Part shown: in pieces, positions 55,822-64,000 of the stretch
How the letters are laid out: each line of letters begins with the position of its first letter
Numbering within the stretch: position 1 is the stretch's first letter
Origin: Pseudidiomarina tainanensis
GTDB taxonomy: Bacteria; Pseudomonadota; Gammaproteobacteria; Enterobacterales; Alteromonadaceae
Direction: 5' to 3'
DNA length: 64,000 nucleotides
Assembly (NCBI RefSeq): GCF_004214835.1
Contig: NZ_PIQJ01000001.1
Coordinates: 1,426,001 to 1,490,000, forward strand
The notes under the pieces: model-generated
Seen by the model: only the letters and a program-made list of their open reading frames with translations
What the model was told of the DNA's origin: nothing
The model's database searches: none
Translations under genes and position numbers: made by a program

Positions 55822-56541
55822 TTAAATTGCGCGATTCAATAGCATGGATTTGATGTTACCAATAGCCTTCGTTGGGTTGAGCCCTTTTGGACACACGTTG
55901 ACGCAGTTCATGATACCGTGGCAACGGAATACGCTGAACGCATCGTCAAGGTCGTTTAAACGCTCTTCTGTCGCCGTATCACGGCTATCAATCAAGAAGC
56001 GGTAGGCGTTTAACAAACCTGCTGGTCCAATAAATTTGTCTGGGTTCCACCAAAACGAAGGACATGACGTTGAGCAGCATGCACATAAAATACATTCGTA
56101 CAAACCATCCAACTTCGCCCGATCTTCTACCGATTGCAAACGCTCACGCGCTGGTGGGGTTTTGTCATCGTTAATCAGATACGGTTTGATTTTTTCATAC
56201 TGCGTATAGAACTGACTCATGTCGACAATCAAGTCACGGATAACCGGAAGACCTGGTAATGGACGAATCACAATCTTCTTGTCACCGCCTTTAAGCGCTG
56301 ACAATGGCGTGATACATGCGAGGCCGTTTTTGCCGTTCATGTTCAGACCGTCAGAACCACACACACCTTCACGGCATGAGCGACGGAACGCCAACGTTGG
56401 ATCTTGCTCTTTCAACAACAACAGCAAGTCGAGCACCATCATGTCACGGTTTTTCTCCACCTCAATGGTGTACTCTTTCATGTATGGTGCGTTATCAACG
56501 TCTGGGTTGTAACGATAAACTGAAATATTCAACTTCTTCAT
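55822..56541 (-). CDS. sdhB: succinate dehydrogenase iron-sulfur subunit
   Basis: A 239-residue subunit with 2Fe-2S ligands in SCREGVCGSDG and NGLAC, 4Fe-4S ligands in CILCACCSTSCPSFWW, and 3Fe-4S ligands in CHGIMNCVNVCPKGLNP. Start chosen at ATG 56541 with AGGTG 6 nt upstream; a GTG three codons earlier is less likely and would lie inside that site. Same length as E. coli SdhB (238). Confidence 0.95.
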   Translation of the reverse strand: MKKLNISVYRYNPDVDNAPYMKEYTIEVEKNRDMMVLDLLLLLKEQDPTLAFRRSCREGVCGSDGLNMNGKNGLACITPLSALKGGDKKIVIRPLPGLPVIRDLIVDMSQFYTQYEKIKPYLINDDKTPPARERLQSVEDRAKLDGLYECILCACCSTSCPSFWWNPDKFIGPAGLLNAYRFLIDSRDTATEERLNDLDDAFSVFRCHGIMNCVNVCPKGLNPTKAIGNIKSMLLNRAI

Positions 56542-56556
56542 CGTTGTCACCTAACC

Positions 56557-58323
56557 TTAGTAAGTCCGCGCTTTCGGCGGGAATGCTTCACGCAGTTTTG
56601 GCTGCATATTCACTTCGCGCTTCACAATCGATTCGTCCTGTGGACGATATACGGTGTGCACCAACCAGTTTTCGTCATCACGATCTGGATAGTCGGCACG
56701 GCTGTGAGCACCACGGCTTTCAGTACGGAAGTTTGCAGCAACTGCTGTTGAATAAGCTGTTTCCATCAAGTTATCTAACTCTAAGCATTCAATACGCTGT
56801 GTGTTAAATTCTTTACTGGTGTCATCCAAACGCGCATTTTGCAAACGTTCACGGATTTTCTTCAGTTCTTCTAAACCTTCAGCCATCGCTTTGCCTTCAC
56901 GGAATACCGAGAAGTTCAGCTGCATGCACTTCTGCAAGTCTTTCTTAATTTGTACTGGGTCTTCGCCATCTTTGTTGTTTTCCCAACGACGAACACGTGC
57001 CAGTGCGGCTTCGACTTGCTCTTCTGATGCTTCTTTCGCATCACCAAGTGATTTCATCGCGTCAGCAAGATGCAGACCAGTCGCACGACCAAATACCACC
57101 AAGTCTAGCAACGAGTTACCACCTAAGCGGTTAGCGCCGTGTACTGATACGCAAGCGATTTCACCACAAGCAAATAAGCCATGGATTGGCGTTGCGTTAC
57201 CATTCTCATCGATCTGTAACGCTTGACCGTTTACGTCAGTTGGAATACCACCCATCATATAGTGACAGGTTGGGATAACCGGAATTGGCTCTTCAGCTGG
57301 GTCGACGTGCGCAAAGGTTTTCGCTAAGTCACAAACGCCAGGTAAGCGACTTTCTAAAACATCACGGCCTAAATGGTCGAGCTTCAGTTTCAAGTGCGGA
57401 CCTAGTGGACCATCACAACCACGACCTTCACGAATCTCAGTCATCATTGAACGCGCAACAACGTCACGCGACGCCAAATCTTTAGCATTCGGTGCATAAC
57501 GCTCCATGAAGCGTTCACCATCTTTATTCAAAAGGTAACCACCTTCACCACGGCAACCTTCAGTTACCAAGGTACCCGCACCGGCGATACCGGTTGGGTG
57601 GAACTGCCACATTTCCATATCTTGAACTGGTACACCAGCACGCAGTGCCATACCAACACCGTCACCGGTATTGATGTGCGCGTTCGTGGTCGATGCATAG
57701 ATACGCCCTGCACCACCCGTCGCTAGCACAACGGCTTTAGCTTTGACGTAAAAAATTTCGCCGGTTTCGATGTTCAGTGTAGTCACACCAACAATCGCAC
57801 CCTCGTCATTTTTGACTAAATCTAATGCATACCATTCAGAGAAAACGGTGGTTTTGTTTTTCACGTTCTGTTGATACAACAAGTGCAACAACGCATGGCC
57901 AGTACGGTCAGCTGCTGCAGCAGTACGTGCTGCTTGTTCGCCACCGAATTCTTTTGATTGGCCACCAAACGGACGTTGATAAACTTTACCGTTCTCAAAA
58001 CGTGAGAAAGGCAATCCCATATTTTCAAGCTCTAGAATAGCTTCAGGCCCCGTTTTACACATATATTCGATAGCGTCTTGGTCACCGATGTAGTCTGAAC
58101 CTTTTACGGTATCAAACATGTGCCATTGCCAGTTATCTTCGTGCGCGTTACCTAGCGCTACGGTGATACCGCCTTGGGCAGAAACTGTGTGAGAACGAGT
58201 TGGAAATACTTTCGACATCAAGGCACAAGTCATGCCTGATTGCGAAATTTGTAAGGCAGCGCGCATACCTGCGCCGCCAGCGCCGATTACTACGGCATCA
58301 AATTCGAGTGTTTGTACGCTCAC
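56557..58323 (-). CDS. sdhA: succinate dehydrogenase flavoprotein subunit
   Basis: A 588-residue FAD subunit. The FAD-binding motif [16 protein letters not shown] is near residues 12-27, the flavin-linking histidine in [10 protein letters not shown] near 44, the substrate loop [13 protein letters not shown], and [20 protein letters not shown]. The start is a GTG directly following the sdhD stop, with GGAGG 8 nt upstream. Confidence 0.96.
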   Translation of the reverse strand: MSVQTLEFDAVVIGAGGAGMRAALQISQSGMTCALMSKVFPTRSHTVSAQGGITVALGNAHEDNWQWHMFDTVKGSDYIGDQDAIEYMCKTGPEAILELENMGLPFSRFENGKVYQRPFGGQSKEFGGEQAARTAAAADRTGHALLHLLYQQNVKNKTTVFSEWYALDLVKNDEGAIVGVTTLNIETGEIFYVKAKAVVLATGGAGRIYASTTNAHINTGDGVGMALRAGVPVQDMEMWQFHPTGIAGAGTLVTEGCRGEGGYLLNKDGERFMERYAPNAKDLASRDVVARSMMTEIREGRGCDGPLGPHLKLKLDHLGRDVLESRLPGVCDLAKTFAHVDPAEEPIPVIPTCHYMMGGIPTDVNGQALQIDENGNATPIHGLFACGEIACVSVHGANRLGGNSLLDLVVFGRATGLHLADAMKSLGDAKEASEEQVEAALARVRRWENNKDGEDPVQIKKDLQKCMQLNFSVFREGKAMAEGLEELKKIRERLQNARLDDTSKEFNTQRIECLELDNLMETAYSTAVAANFRTESRGAHSRADYPDRDDENWLVHTVYRPQDESIVKREVNMQPKLREAFPPKARTY

Positions 58324-58680
58324 TTAGACACCCTCCACTGGCCACACAACCAATAAACCGGCTAACCAGTATACGATTAATGCGACACATACTGCGTATT
58401 GAAGAAAAGCTCGTAAGCCCGTGTTTTTAACGTAGTCAGTCAACACTTGGAAGATACCAATCCAACCGTGAATCAATACGGCAGTTAGCGCTAACATGGT
58501 AAAGATCTTCATACCCAAGTGCGCGAATAAATTGGTCCAAGTAGCGTACGTAATCGCTTCTGCTGAAACTAGGAAGCTCACCATGAAGATGGTGTACAAC
58601 GCCATGATGATGGCTGACGCACGGAGCAAGATGAAATCATGGCTACCGGTGCGGCCGAATGTTGAAGCTGCTTTTACCAT
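58324..58680 (-). CDS. sdhD: succinate dehydrogenase membrane anchor subunit D
   Basis: A 118-residue anchor with three helices (about residues 20-40, 53-75 and 90-113) and the heme-region histidine in LIHGWIGIFQVLTDYV. ATG 58680 is chosen, with AGGAG 7 nt upstream; a TTG two codons earlier lacks it. Overlaps the sdhC stop by 7 bp and abuts sdhA. Confidence 0.92.
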   Translation of the reverse strand: MVKAASTFGRTGSHDFILLRASAIIMALYTIFMVSFLVSAEAITYATWTNLFAHLGMKIFTMLALTAVLIHGWIGIFQVLTDYVKNTGLRAFLQYAVCVALIVYWLAGLLVVWPVEGV

Positions 58681-59048
58681 AACCAAACTCCTGCTAGTAC
58701 TGAAAGTACGATAGCTAACACGAAAACGATCTGTGCGCTCACTCGACCAGAATCGAGTTCTTCAAAATAGCCCATGTCCATGAACATGTGGCGAACGCCA
58801 GCAAGTAAGTGATAACCCAACGCGGTCATGATGCCCCAAGCGATAAACTTGGCAATGAAGCCGGTCAGTAAACCGTGCACCATGTCAAAACCTTCTGCGG
58901 ATTGAAGTGAGGTTGCCAAAGCCCAAACCAGAAAACCAACGCCCACCAGCATAATCACGCCAGAGATACGATGGAGAATGGAACTAATGGCTGCAGCCGG
59001 GAAGCTGATAGTGTTTAAGTCTAAATTTACAGGTCTTTGTTTTTTCAC
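58674..59048 (-). CDS. sdhC: succinate dehydrogenase cytochrome b556 subunit C
   Basis: A 124-residue subunit with the N-terminal RPVNLDLNTISFPAAAIS and SILHRISGVIML quinone-site segment, and the heme-binding histidine in LLAGVRHMFMDMG. Three helices. The start is a GTG with AGG 10 nt upstream. First gene of the sdh-suc cluster; divergent from gltA over about 500 bp. Confidence 0.93.
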   Translation of the reverse strand: MKKQRPVNLDLNTISFPAAAISSILHRISGVIMLVGVGFLVWALATSLQSAEGFDMVHGLLTGFIAKFIAWGIMTALGYHLLAGVRHMFMDMGYFEELDSGRVSAQIVFVLAIVLSVLAGVWLW

Positions 59049-59545
59049 GATTGTTGTGCCTTTACGAAAAGCATTGTTAACATGCTCGGAACTTCAAACA
59101 TCCTCGTCCCGTAGAAATGGTAGAGAGGACCCTGTGAGATCGCCGCCAAAGTATATAAGCCATGCTTATGAATTACAATTCCTTAGCGACGTCTTTCGTT
59201 TAAAAACGTAAATTATTTATCAATAGATCAAGCCAATAAAATCCAGCACTCGATGACAATTCTACCTTAGTCGCATACAACCGCTTCGCAGATCGGCGTA
59301 TAACGTTCAGGCTCAATTTTTTTTCAGGTGATTGTCATCCGACTGTCACGTTGTAGCGTAACAATGGCGTGTTAAACTAGCACCCAGTATTGGAGCTTTC
59401 GCTCAAATTTCCGGGCTTTTACTTGACCTGAATCAGCAGATTTATTCGGTTTAAACGGTCGTTTGAATTGACATTCACGGTTAAGATCAAGTAAATTCTA
59501 TCGCCCTTTTAGTGATGAAGCAGACTTAAACAAGGAGATTTCCTT
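59049..59545. promoter_or_regulatory. divergent sdhC/gltA control region
   Basis: A 497-bp gap without a credible ORF or RNA gene. It must hold promoters for both TCA operons. A candidate gltA promoter is TTGACA at 59468-59473 with TAAATT at 59492-59497 (18-bp spacing). A short inverted repeat ATAAGC-CAT-GCTTAT lies at 59155-59169 on the sdhC side. No ArcA, CRP or FNR site was recognised with confidence. Confidence 0.6.
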
Positions 59546-60826
59546 ATGGCTGATCGTAAAGCCACCCTGCAGATTGACGGCCAATCCATTGAATTGCCAG
59601 TTCTATCTGGTACAGCCGGCTATGATGTAATTGACGTGCGTACTCTCGGCAAACATGGTTTTTTCACCTTCGACCCAGGCTTTTTAGCAACCGGTTCGTG
59701 TGAATCAAAAATCACCTACATCGACGGTGAAAACGGCATTCTTCTGCATCGCGGATATCCAATTGATCAGCTTGCGACTCAAGCGGATTATCTCGAAGTA
59801 TGTTATATGCTGCTACACGGTGAAGCACCGAACGAAGAAGAGTATGCAAAATTTAAGCAAACCATTACCAAGCACACGATGGTTCATCAAGGTTTGCACA
59901 ACTTCTTTAACGGCTTCCGTCGCGATGCGCATCCAATGGCGATGCTGTGTGCAGTAACCGGTGCCCTGTCATCGTTTTATCACGACGATTTGGATATTCA
60001 TGACGAAAAGCAACGTTTACGTAGCGCTTATCGCTTAATTGCGAAAATGCCAACGATTGCTGCCATGGCATACAAATTCAGTATTGGTCAGCCATTCGTC
60101 TATCCACGCAACGATTTAAGCTATTCAGAGAACTTCCTGAACATGATGTTCTCAGTGCCAGCAGAAGACTACAAAATTAGTCCGACTATCGCGAAGGCGA
60201 TGGACCGTATCTTCACATTGCATGCAGACCACGAACAAAACGCATCAACTTCAACTGTTCGTCTGGCTGGTTCTTCTGGCGCTAACCCATATGCGTGTAT
60301 TGCAGCAGGTGTTGCATCACTGTGGGGGCCTGCTCACGGCGGCGCAAACGAAGCGTGTTTGCGTATGTTGAAAGAAATCGGCAGTGTCGAAAACATTCCT
60401 AAATACATTGATAAAGCAAAAGACAAGAACGATCCGTTCCGTCTCATGGGCTTTGGTCACCGTGTTTATAAAAACTTCGACCCACGTGCAACAGTGATGC
60501 GCGAAAGTGCTCACGAAGTTTTGAAAGAGCTCAACATCAACGATCCGTTGTTAGATGTCGCGATGGAGCTTGAGCGCATTGCGCTTGAAGACCCTTACTT
60601 CGTTGAGAAGAAACTGTATCCGAACGTTGATTTCTATTCAGGTATTATCTTGAAAGCAATCGGCATTCCAACCAATATGTTCACAGTAATCTTCGCATTA
60701 TCACGTACCGTTGGCTGGATTTCACACTGGCATGAAATGATGGGCGAAGAAAATCAGAAGATTGGTCGTCCGCGTCAGTTATACACTGGCGAAGCGAAGC
60801 GCGATTTTAAGCCACTCAAGCGCTAA
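59546..60826 (+). CDS. gltA: citrate synthase
   Basis: A 426-residue type II (hexameric) citrate synthase. RGYPIDQLA near residue 73, [20 protein letters not shown] near 230, and the catalytic [15 protein letters not shown] near 304 are seen. A strong AAGGAG precedes the ATG. A UUCG-loop terminator follows. Divergent from the sdh-suc cluster as in E. coli. Confidence 0.96.
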   Translation: MADRKATLQIDGQSIELPVLSGTAGYDVIDVRTLGKHGFFTFDPGFLATGSCESKITYIDGENGILLHRGYPIDQLATQADYLEVCYMLLHGEAPNEEEYAKFKQTITKHTMVHQGLHNFFNGFRRDAHPMAMLCAVTGALSSFYHDDLDIHDEKQRLRSAYRLIAKMPTIAAMAYKFSIGQPFVYPRNDLSYSENFLNMMFSVPAEDYKISPTIAKAMDRIFTLHADHEQNASTSTVRLAGSSGANPYACIAAGVASLWGPAHGGANEACLRMLKEIGSVENIPKYIDKAKDKNDPFRLMGFGHRVYKNFDPRATVMRESAHEVLKELNINDPLLDVAMELERIALEDPYFVEKKLYPNVDFYSGIILKAIGIPTNMFTVIFALSRTVGWISHWHEMMGEENQKIGRPRQLYTGEAKRDFKPLKR

Positions 60827-60856
60827 GCAATCGGTAAAATTCACCACTTGTTAGTG

Positions 60857-60883
60857 AAAAGCACTCTTCGGAGTGCTTTTTTT
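60857..60883 (+). terminator. Rho-independent terminator of gltA
   Basis: AAAAGCACTC, loop TTCG, GAGTGCTTTT then more T. The UUCG tetraloop gives a stable stem, 30 bp past the stop. Confidence 0.9.
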
Positions 60884-61068
60884 ATTTCTCTTGCCCGTAA
60901 ACCATTCCATGTTACGCCTCATCTAAAACACCAACACCTTCTTAGAACGCCTTTAAAACAAAGGGTTAACCAACTTTTTAATACACCACCTTAATTATTG
61001 GCACGTTCTATGCATGTATATCGATACCAAGTCTTAACAGACAGGCGCCGGCGCAGAACCCGGAGCTA

Positions 61069-61101
61069 CGAATAACGAATAACCCATAACGATTAACGAA
61101 C
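61069..61101. repeat. degenerate AACGAATAACG-type repeat before the efflux operon
   Basis: The string of CGAATAACGAATAACCC then ATAACGATTAACGAAC is made of near-repeats of a 7-bp unit. A similar string in reverse orientation (GTTAATCGTTAATCG) lies at 16771-16794. Located in the 292-bp gap between gltA and the RND adaptor gene, which otherwise holds only the gltA terminator. Confidence 0.5.
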
Positions 61102-61118
61102 TAAATCGGGATAAGAAA

Positions 61119-62207
61119 ATGAACACGTACATCAATCGCTTTGCCGTTTTAACTCTCACATCACTTCTGGCCCTCAGTACTGCGGCTTGCAGCGATGCTG
61201 GAGCGAATGACGAAACAACAGCGGCGCAAGAGCAAGCTCAAGTCGCCCGTATTCCAGTCGCTACCCAAACCGTTAAAGCGGGTGAGATCACTTCAAGTTT
61301 CAAGACAACGGCAACCCTAGAAGCACGTGATGAAGCGGATGTGACGAGCAAGGCGACCGGTATTATCGAGGAAATCTTGGTCGAAGAAGGCGATTACGTA
61401 AAAGCCGGCCAAATTCTTGCCCACATGCGCGACGATGAATATCGCATTCAAGTAGCGCAAGCAAACGCCGAGTTAAATTCCATCAAGCAAGAATTAAAAC
61501 GTGTGAAAGACATGGCCGAACGCGAAATGATTAGTGCCGATGCCTACGATAAATTACGTTTTCAAGCAGATATGCTGCAAGCTAAATACGACATGGCAGC
61601 ACTAAATCTTGCCGAAACTGAAATCCGCGCGCCAATCAGTGGCTACGTTGCGTATCGCTACGTTAAACCTGGCAATCTTGTACGTCAGTATGAACAGCAA
61701 AAGCTCTTCCACATTGTGGCATCAGATGTTTTGCAAAGTAATGTCTACTTGCCTGAGCGCGAACTACAACGCGTTAAAGTTGGACAAACCGCACAACTGC
61801 AATTAACGGCTTTGAATAATCAAACAGTTACCGCCACCGTGGCTCGAATCAGTCCGGTTGTGGACACTCAATCAGGCACATTTAAAGCGGTTTTGCACGT
61901 TGACAATCAAGATAACCAGCTTAAACCAGGCATGTTTGCACACGTGAATCTGAATTATGCAACCCGTCAAAATACCGTGACCGTGCCGCGTTATGCTGTG
62001 CAAAGTCTCGATAATCAACACAGTGTGTTTACCGTGGATGCCGACGGAATCGCACACAAAGTTGACGTAAAGATTGGTTTTGAAGATGAAACCCATCTCG
62101 AAATCACGCACGGCTTACAAATTGGTGATGCGATTGTCGTTAGCGGCCAAGCTAATCTAAAAGATGCCGCTTTAGTTGAAGTGATTCGGAGCGAGCAACA
62201 ATCATGA
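61119..62207 (+). CDS. RND efflux periplasmic adaptor, lipoprotein
   Basis: A 362-residue membrane-fusion protein. The signal peptide ends STAAC (lipobox). Barrel-sandwich halves surround a coiled coil at about residues 110-160, with ATGIIEEILVEEGDYVKAGQ near 85-104 and APISGYVAYRYVKPGNLV near 175. It bridges the RND pump and an outer-membrane channel; no TolC homologue is near. It overlaps the pump start by 4 bp. Confidence 0.9.
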   Translation: MNTYINRFAVLTLTSLLALSTAACSDAGANDETTAAQEQAQVARIPVATQTVKAGEITSSFKTTATLEARDEADVTSKATGIIEEILVEEGDYVKAGQILAHMRDDEYRIQVAQANAELNSIKQELKRVKDMAEREMISADAYDKLRFQADMLQAKYDMAALNLAETEIRAPISGYVAYRYVKPGNLVRQYEQQKLFHIVASDVLQSNVYLPERELQRVKVGQTAQLQLTALNNQTVTATVARISPVVDTQSGTFKAVLHVDNQDNQLKPGMFAHVNLNYATRQNTVTVPRYAVQSLDNQHSVFTVDADGIAHKVDVKIGFEDETHLEITHGLQIGDAIVVSGQANLKDAALVEVIRSEQQS

Positions 62208-64000
62208 GTATTGTTAAACTTGCGGTCAAACGCCCCGTCACCATTGCAATGCTGACGCTCGCCGTGATGTTATTCGGCTTTGTTTCACTGGGTCGAATTC
62301 CGGTGACTCTCCTACCCGATTTAGCCTACCCAACTTTAACTGTGCGCACCGACTATCCTGGCGGCGCGCCAGGTGAAGTTGAGCAGCTAGTGAGTAAACC
62401 CATTGAAGAAACACTCGGTACAGTGAAAGGAATTCGTCGTATCGAATCAATTTCGCGCGCTGGTCAAAGTGATGTTCTACTTGAATTTAGTTGGGGCACG
62501 GACATGGAAATGGCTAGCCTTGATGTACGCGAGAAACTCGACTGGGTTGAGTTACCACTCGATTTGGATGAACCCGTTTTACTACGTTTTAACCCAAGCG
62601 AAGAACCGGTTTATCGATTAGCGTTAAGCTTAACCAACAATGAGCAATCGATTTCGGCACTAAAACAATTACGCACCTATGCTGAAGAAGATTTAAAACG
62701 TCAACTAGAGAGTATTGAAGGCGTCGCCTCAGTGCGTCTCGGTGGCGGTCTCGAAGATGAGATACAAGTTCTTGTTAATGAACGCCAAGCTGCTGCATTA
62801 CAGATTCCAATGACCTTAATCACGCAGCGGCTACGCGAAGAGAATATCAACTTATCAGGCGGCCGTATTGAAGCGGACCGTGCAGAATACTTAGTTCGCA
62901 CACTTAACCAATTTGAAGATCTTGATGATATCCGCTCAATTTATTTAACCACCCGCAATAACCGTCCAATATTACTAAAAGACATCGCTGTGATTGAAAA
63001 CAGTTACAAAGAACGCGATGCGATTAGTCGTGTTGGCGGTATGGAAGCCGTCGAAGTATCGCTTTATAAAGAAGGTGATGCTAATACAGTGCAGGTTTCA
63101 AAAGCTATTCAGTCTCATTTGCAGCAACTGAAAGATGCCAAACTACTGCCGGAACAATATGCGATTAAACCAATCTATGACCAAGCGGTGTTTATCAGCG
63201 CAGCAATTGCCGAAGTCCGCGATGCGGCCATAGTCGGTGGTCTGCTCGCGATGGTGATTATCTATCTCTTTTTGCAACGCGTCTGGCCGACCATAGTCAT
63301 TAGCTTAGCGATTCCAATCTCAATTATTGCGACCTTTAATCTACTTTATGGTTATCAAGTATCGCTGAACATGATGTCATTAGGTGGTATTGCACTTGCG
63401 GTAGGTATGCTGGTTGATAACGCCATTGTGGTGCTTGAAAATATTGCCCGCCATCAACAAACATCTGACGTCGAAACAGCGGCAGAAACTGGTACTCGCG
63501 AAGTTGCTGGAGCTATCGTCGCCTCCACCTTAACTACGATGGCCGTGTTTTTCCCGCTCGTTTTTGTCGAGGGTATTGCCGGGCAACTCTTTCGTGATCA
63601 AGCGTTAACCGTAACCTTCTCACTTGCTGCGTCGCTTATCGTTGCACTAACGCTTATCCCGATGCTCTCGAGTCGTCAACGCCAAGGCAATGCAAATGCC
63701 GTAGTACCGTTTGAGTACGCAACAGGATGGCGGTTTTGGGTAAAAACACCAATTTACCTCGTGTTTCGTTGGGTCCCATTCTTGCTGATCAGCATTGTGG
63801 TTGGCATCGCGCGCCTCGTTTCTAAACTATTTGCATTGCTTACAACACCATTGTTGAAGCTTTTTAATGCGATGTATTCTGCGTTAGAAACCAGCTACCA
63901 AAGTTTACTAAACCTTGCGCTCAAGCGTGCTGGTATTACCTTAAGTGTTATTCTGCTTAGCGCAGCCGCATGCTATACCCTATTACCGCGATTACCGGTT
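62204..64000 (+). CDS. RND efflux pump permease, N-terminal part (3' end outside window)
   Basis: 599 codons are open to the window end with no stop. KRPVTIAMLTLAVMLFGFVSLGRIP is split here as the first helix region, followed by the porter domain TDYPGGAPGEVEQLVSKPIE. The TM4 motif is LAVGMLVDNAIVVLENIARH near residue 400, where AcrB has an Asp-Asp pair and this protein has Asp-Asn. Proton-driven export of drugs or metabolites; substrate unknown. Start overlaps the adaptor stop (ATGA). Confidence 0.93.
   Translation, partial: MSIVKLAVKRPVTIAMLTLAVMLFGFVSLGRIPVTLLPDLAYPTLTVRTDYPGGAPGEVEQLVSKPIEETLGTVKGIRRIESISRAGQSDVLLEFSWGTDMEMASLDVREKLDWVELPLDLDEPVLLRFNPSEEPVYRLALSLTNNEQSISALKQLRTYAEEDLKRQLESIEGVASVRLGGGLEDEIQVLVNERQAAALQIPMTLITQRLREENINLSGGRIEADRAEYLVRTLNQFEDLDDIRSIYLTTRNNRPILLKDIAVIENSYKERDAISRVGGMEAVEVSLYKEGDANTVQVSKAIQSHLQQLKDAKLLPEQYAIKPIYDQAVFISAAIAEVRDAAIVGGLLAMVIIYLFLQRVWPTIVISLAIPISIIATFNLLYGYQVSLNMMSLGGIALAVGMLVDNAIVVLENIARHQQTSDVETAAETGTREVAGAIVASTLTTMAVFFPLVFVEGIAGQLFRDQALTVTFSLAASLIVALTLIPMLSSRQRQGNANAVVPFEYATGWRFWVKTPIYLVFRWVPFLLISIVVGIARLVSKLFALLTTPLLKLFNAMYSALETSYQSLLNLALKRAGITLSVILLSAAACYTLLPRLPV

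Noticed and set aside
59049-59545. possible riboswitch or small RNA between sdhC and gltA
   Set aside because: I could not fold a known class (no matching conserved core), and a 500-bp divergent promoter region is enough explanation; left as a control region.
1-64000. mobile elements, phage genes, CRISPR arrays, toxin-antitoxin pairs, tRNA or rRNA genes
   Set aside because: Looked for transposase, integrase and phage proteins, regular repeat-spacer patterns, cloverleaf-like sequences and paired small genes. None was convincing.

Overview
The window is a contiguous, gene-dense stretch of a gammaproteobacterial chromosome with moderate G+C. I infer an Alteromonadales member, most likely Idiomarinaceae (Idiomarina/Pseudidiomarina type). 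The inference rests on conserved blocks: seqA-pgm / ybfF / fldA-fur / glnS; yffB-dapE; purC-bamC-dapA / bcp / perM / bepA / arsC / hda; and gltA / sdhCDAB-sucABCD. Short 4-bp overlaps are common and genes lie on both strands. I saw no rRNA, tRNA, CRISPR array, insertion sequence or prophage gene. This looks like core genome, not a transferred island. The genus assignment is an inference from gene order and protein style, not from a search.

Layout. 1-6.5 kb: the end of an EAL protein, a small lipoprotein, an MscS-type channel, YceI, a GNAT acetyltransferase, and a large membrane PAS-GGDEF-EAL protein. 6.5-16.8 kb: a BCCT transporter, an SLC13 permease, then a leftward run (patatin-like, hemH, a 74-aa protein, a phospholipase D-type enzyme, a beta-CASP nuclease), followed by xthA and yfbV. 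17-29 kb: the cell-envelope and lysine block yffB-dapE-M15 peptidase-DUF2897-like, purC-bamC-dapA, bcp/perM, bepA, a TlpA-like lipoprotein, arsC-wrbA-DUF2069, and DUF2066-hda. 29-36.6 kb: an MFS carrier, pgm-seqA, ybfF, DUF2788, fldA, fur, glnS.

36.6-49 kb is the more accessory part. It holds 5-oxoprolinase pxpABC behind three small membrane proteins (one of 54 aa found by hand), a pirin, and an acyl-CoA dehydrogenase/APH kinase/SDR cassette that resembles a split ACAD10/11 or Lva system. It also holds a LysR regulator divergent from azoR with a perfect 16-bp palindrome between them, a membrane ClpP/crotonase-like protein, an excalibur protein and an EamA transporter.

49-61 kb is the TCA-cycle region. 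gltA diverges from sdhCDAB-sucAB-sucCD. Hairpins with U-runs divide the long leftward series into sdh, sucAB and sucCD units, and SucB carries two lipoyl domains. 61-64 kb is an RND efflux pair (lipoprotein adaptor plus a pump cut off by the window end).

I did not find a clearly new multi-gene system. The best leads are a perfect DnaA box upstream of the DUF2066-hda pair, an inverted pair of DnaA-box-like sites upstream of yffB-dapE, the split ACAD/APH/SDR cassette, the small-membrane-protein module fused to the pxp operon, and a peroxiredoxin of the Bcp family that has only one cysteine.
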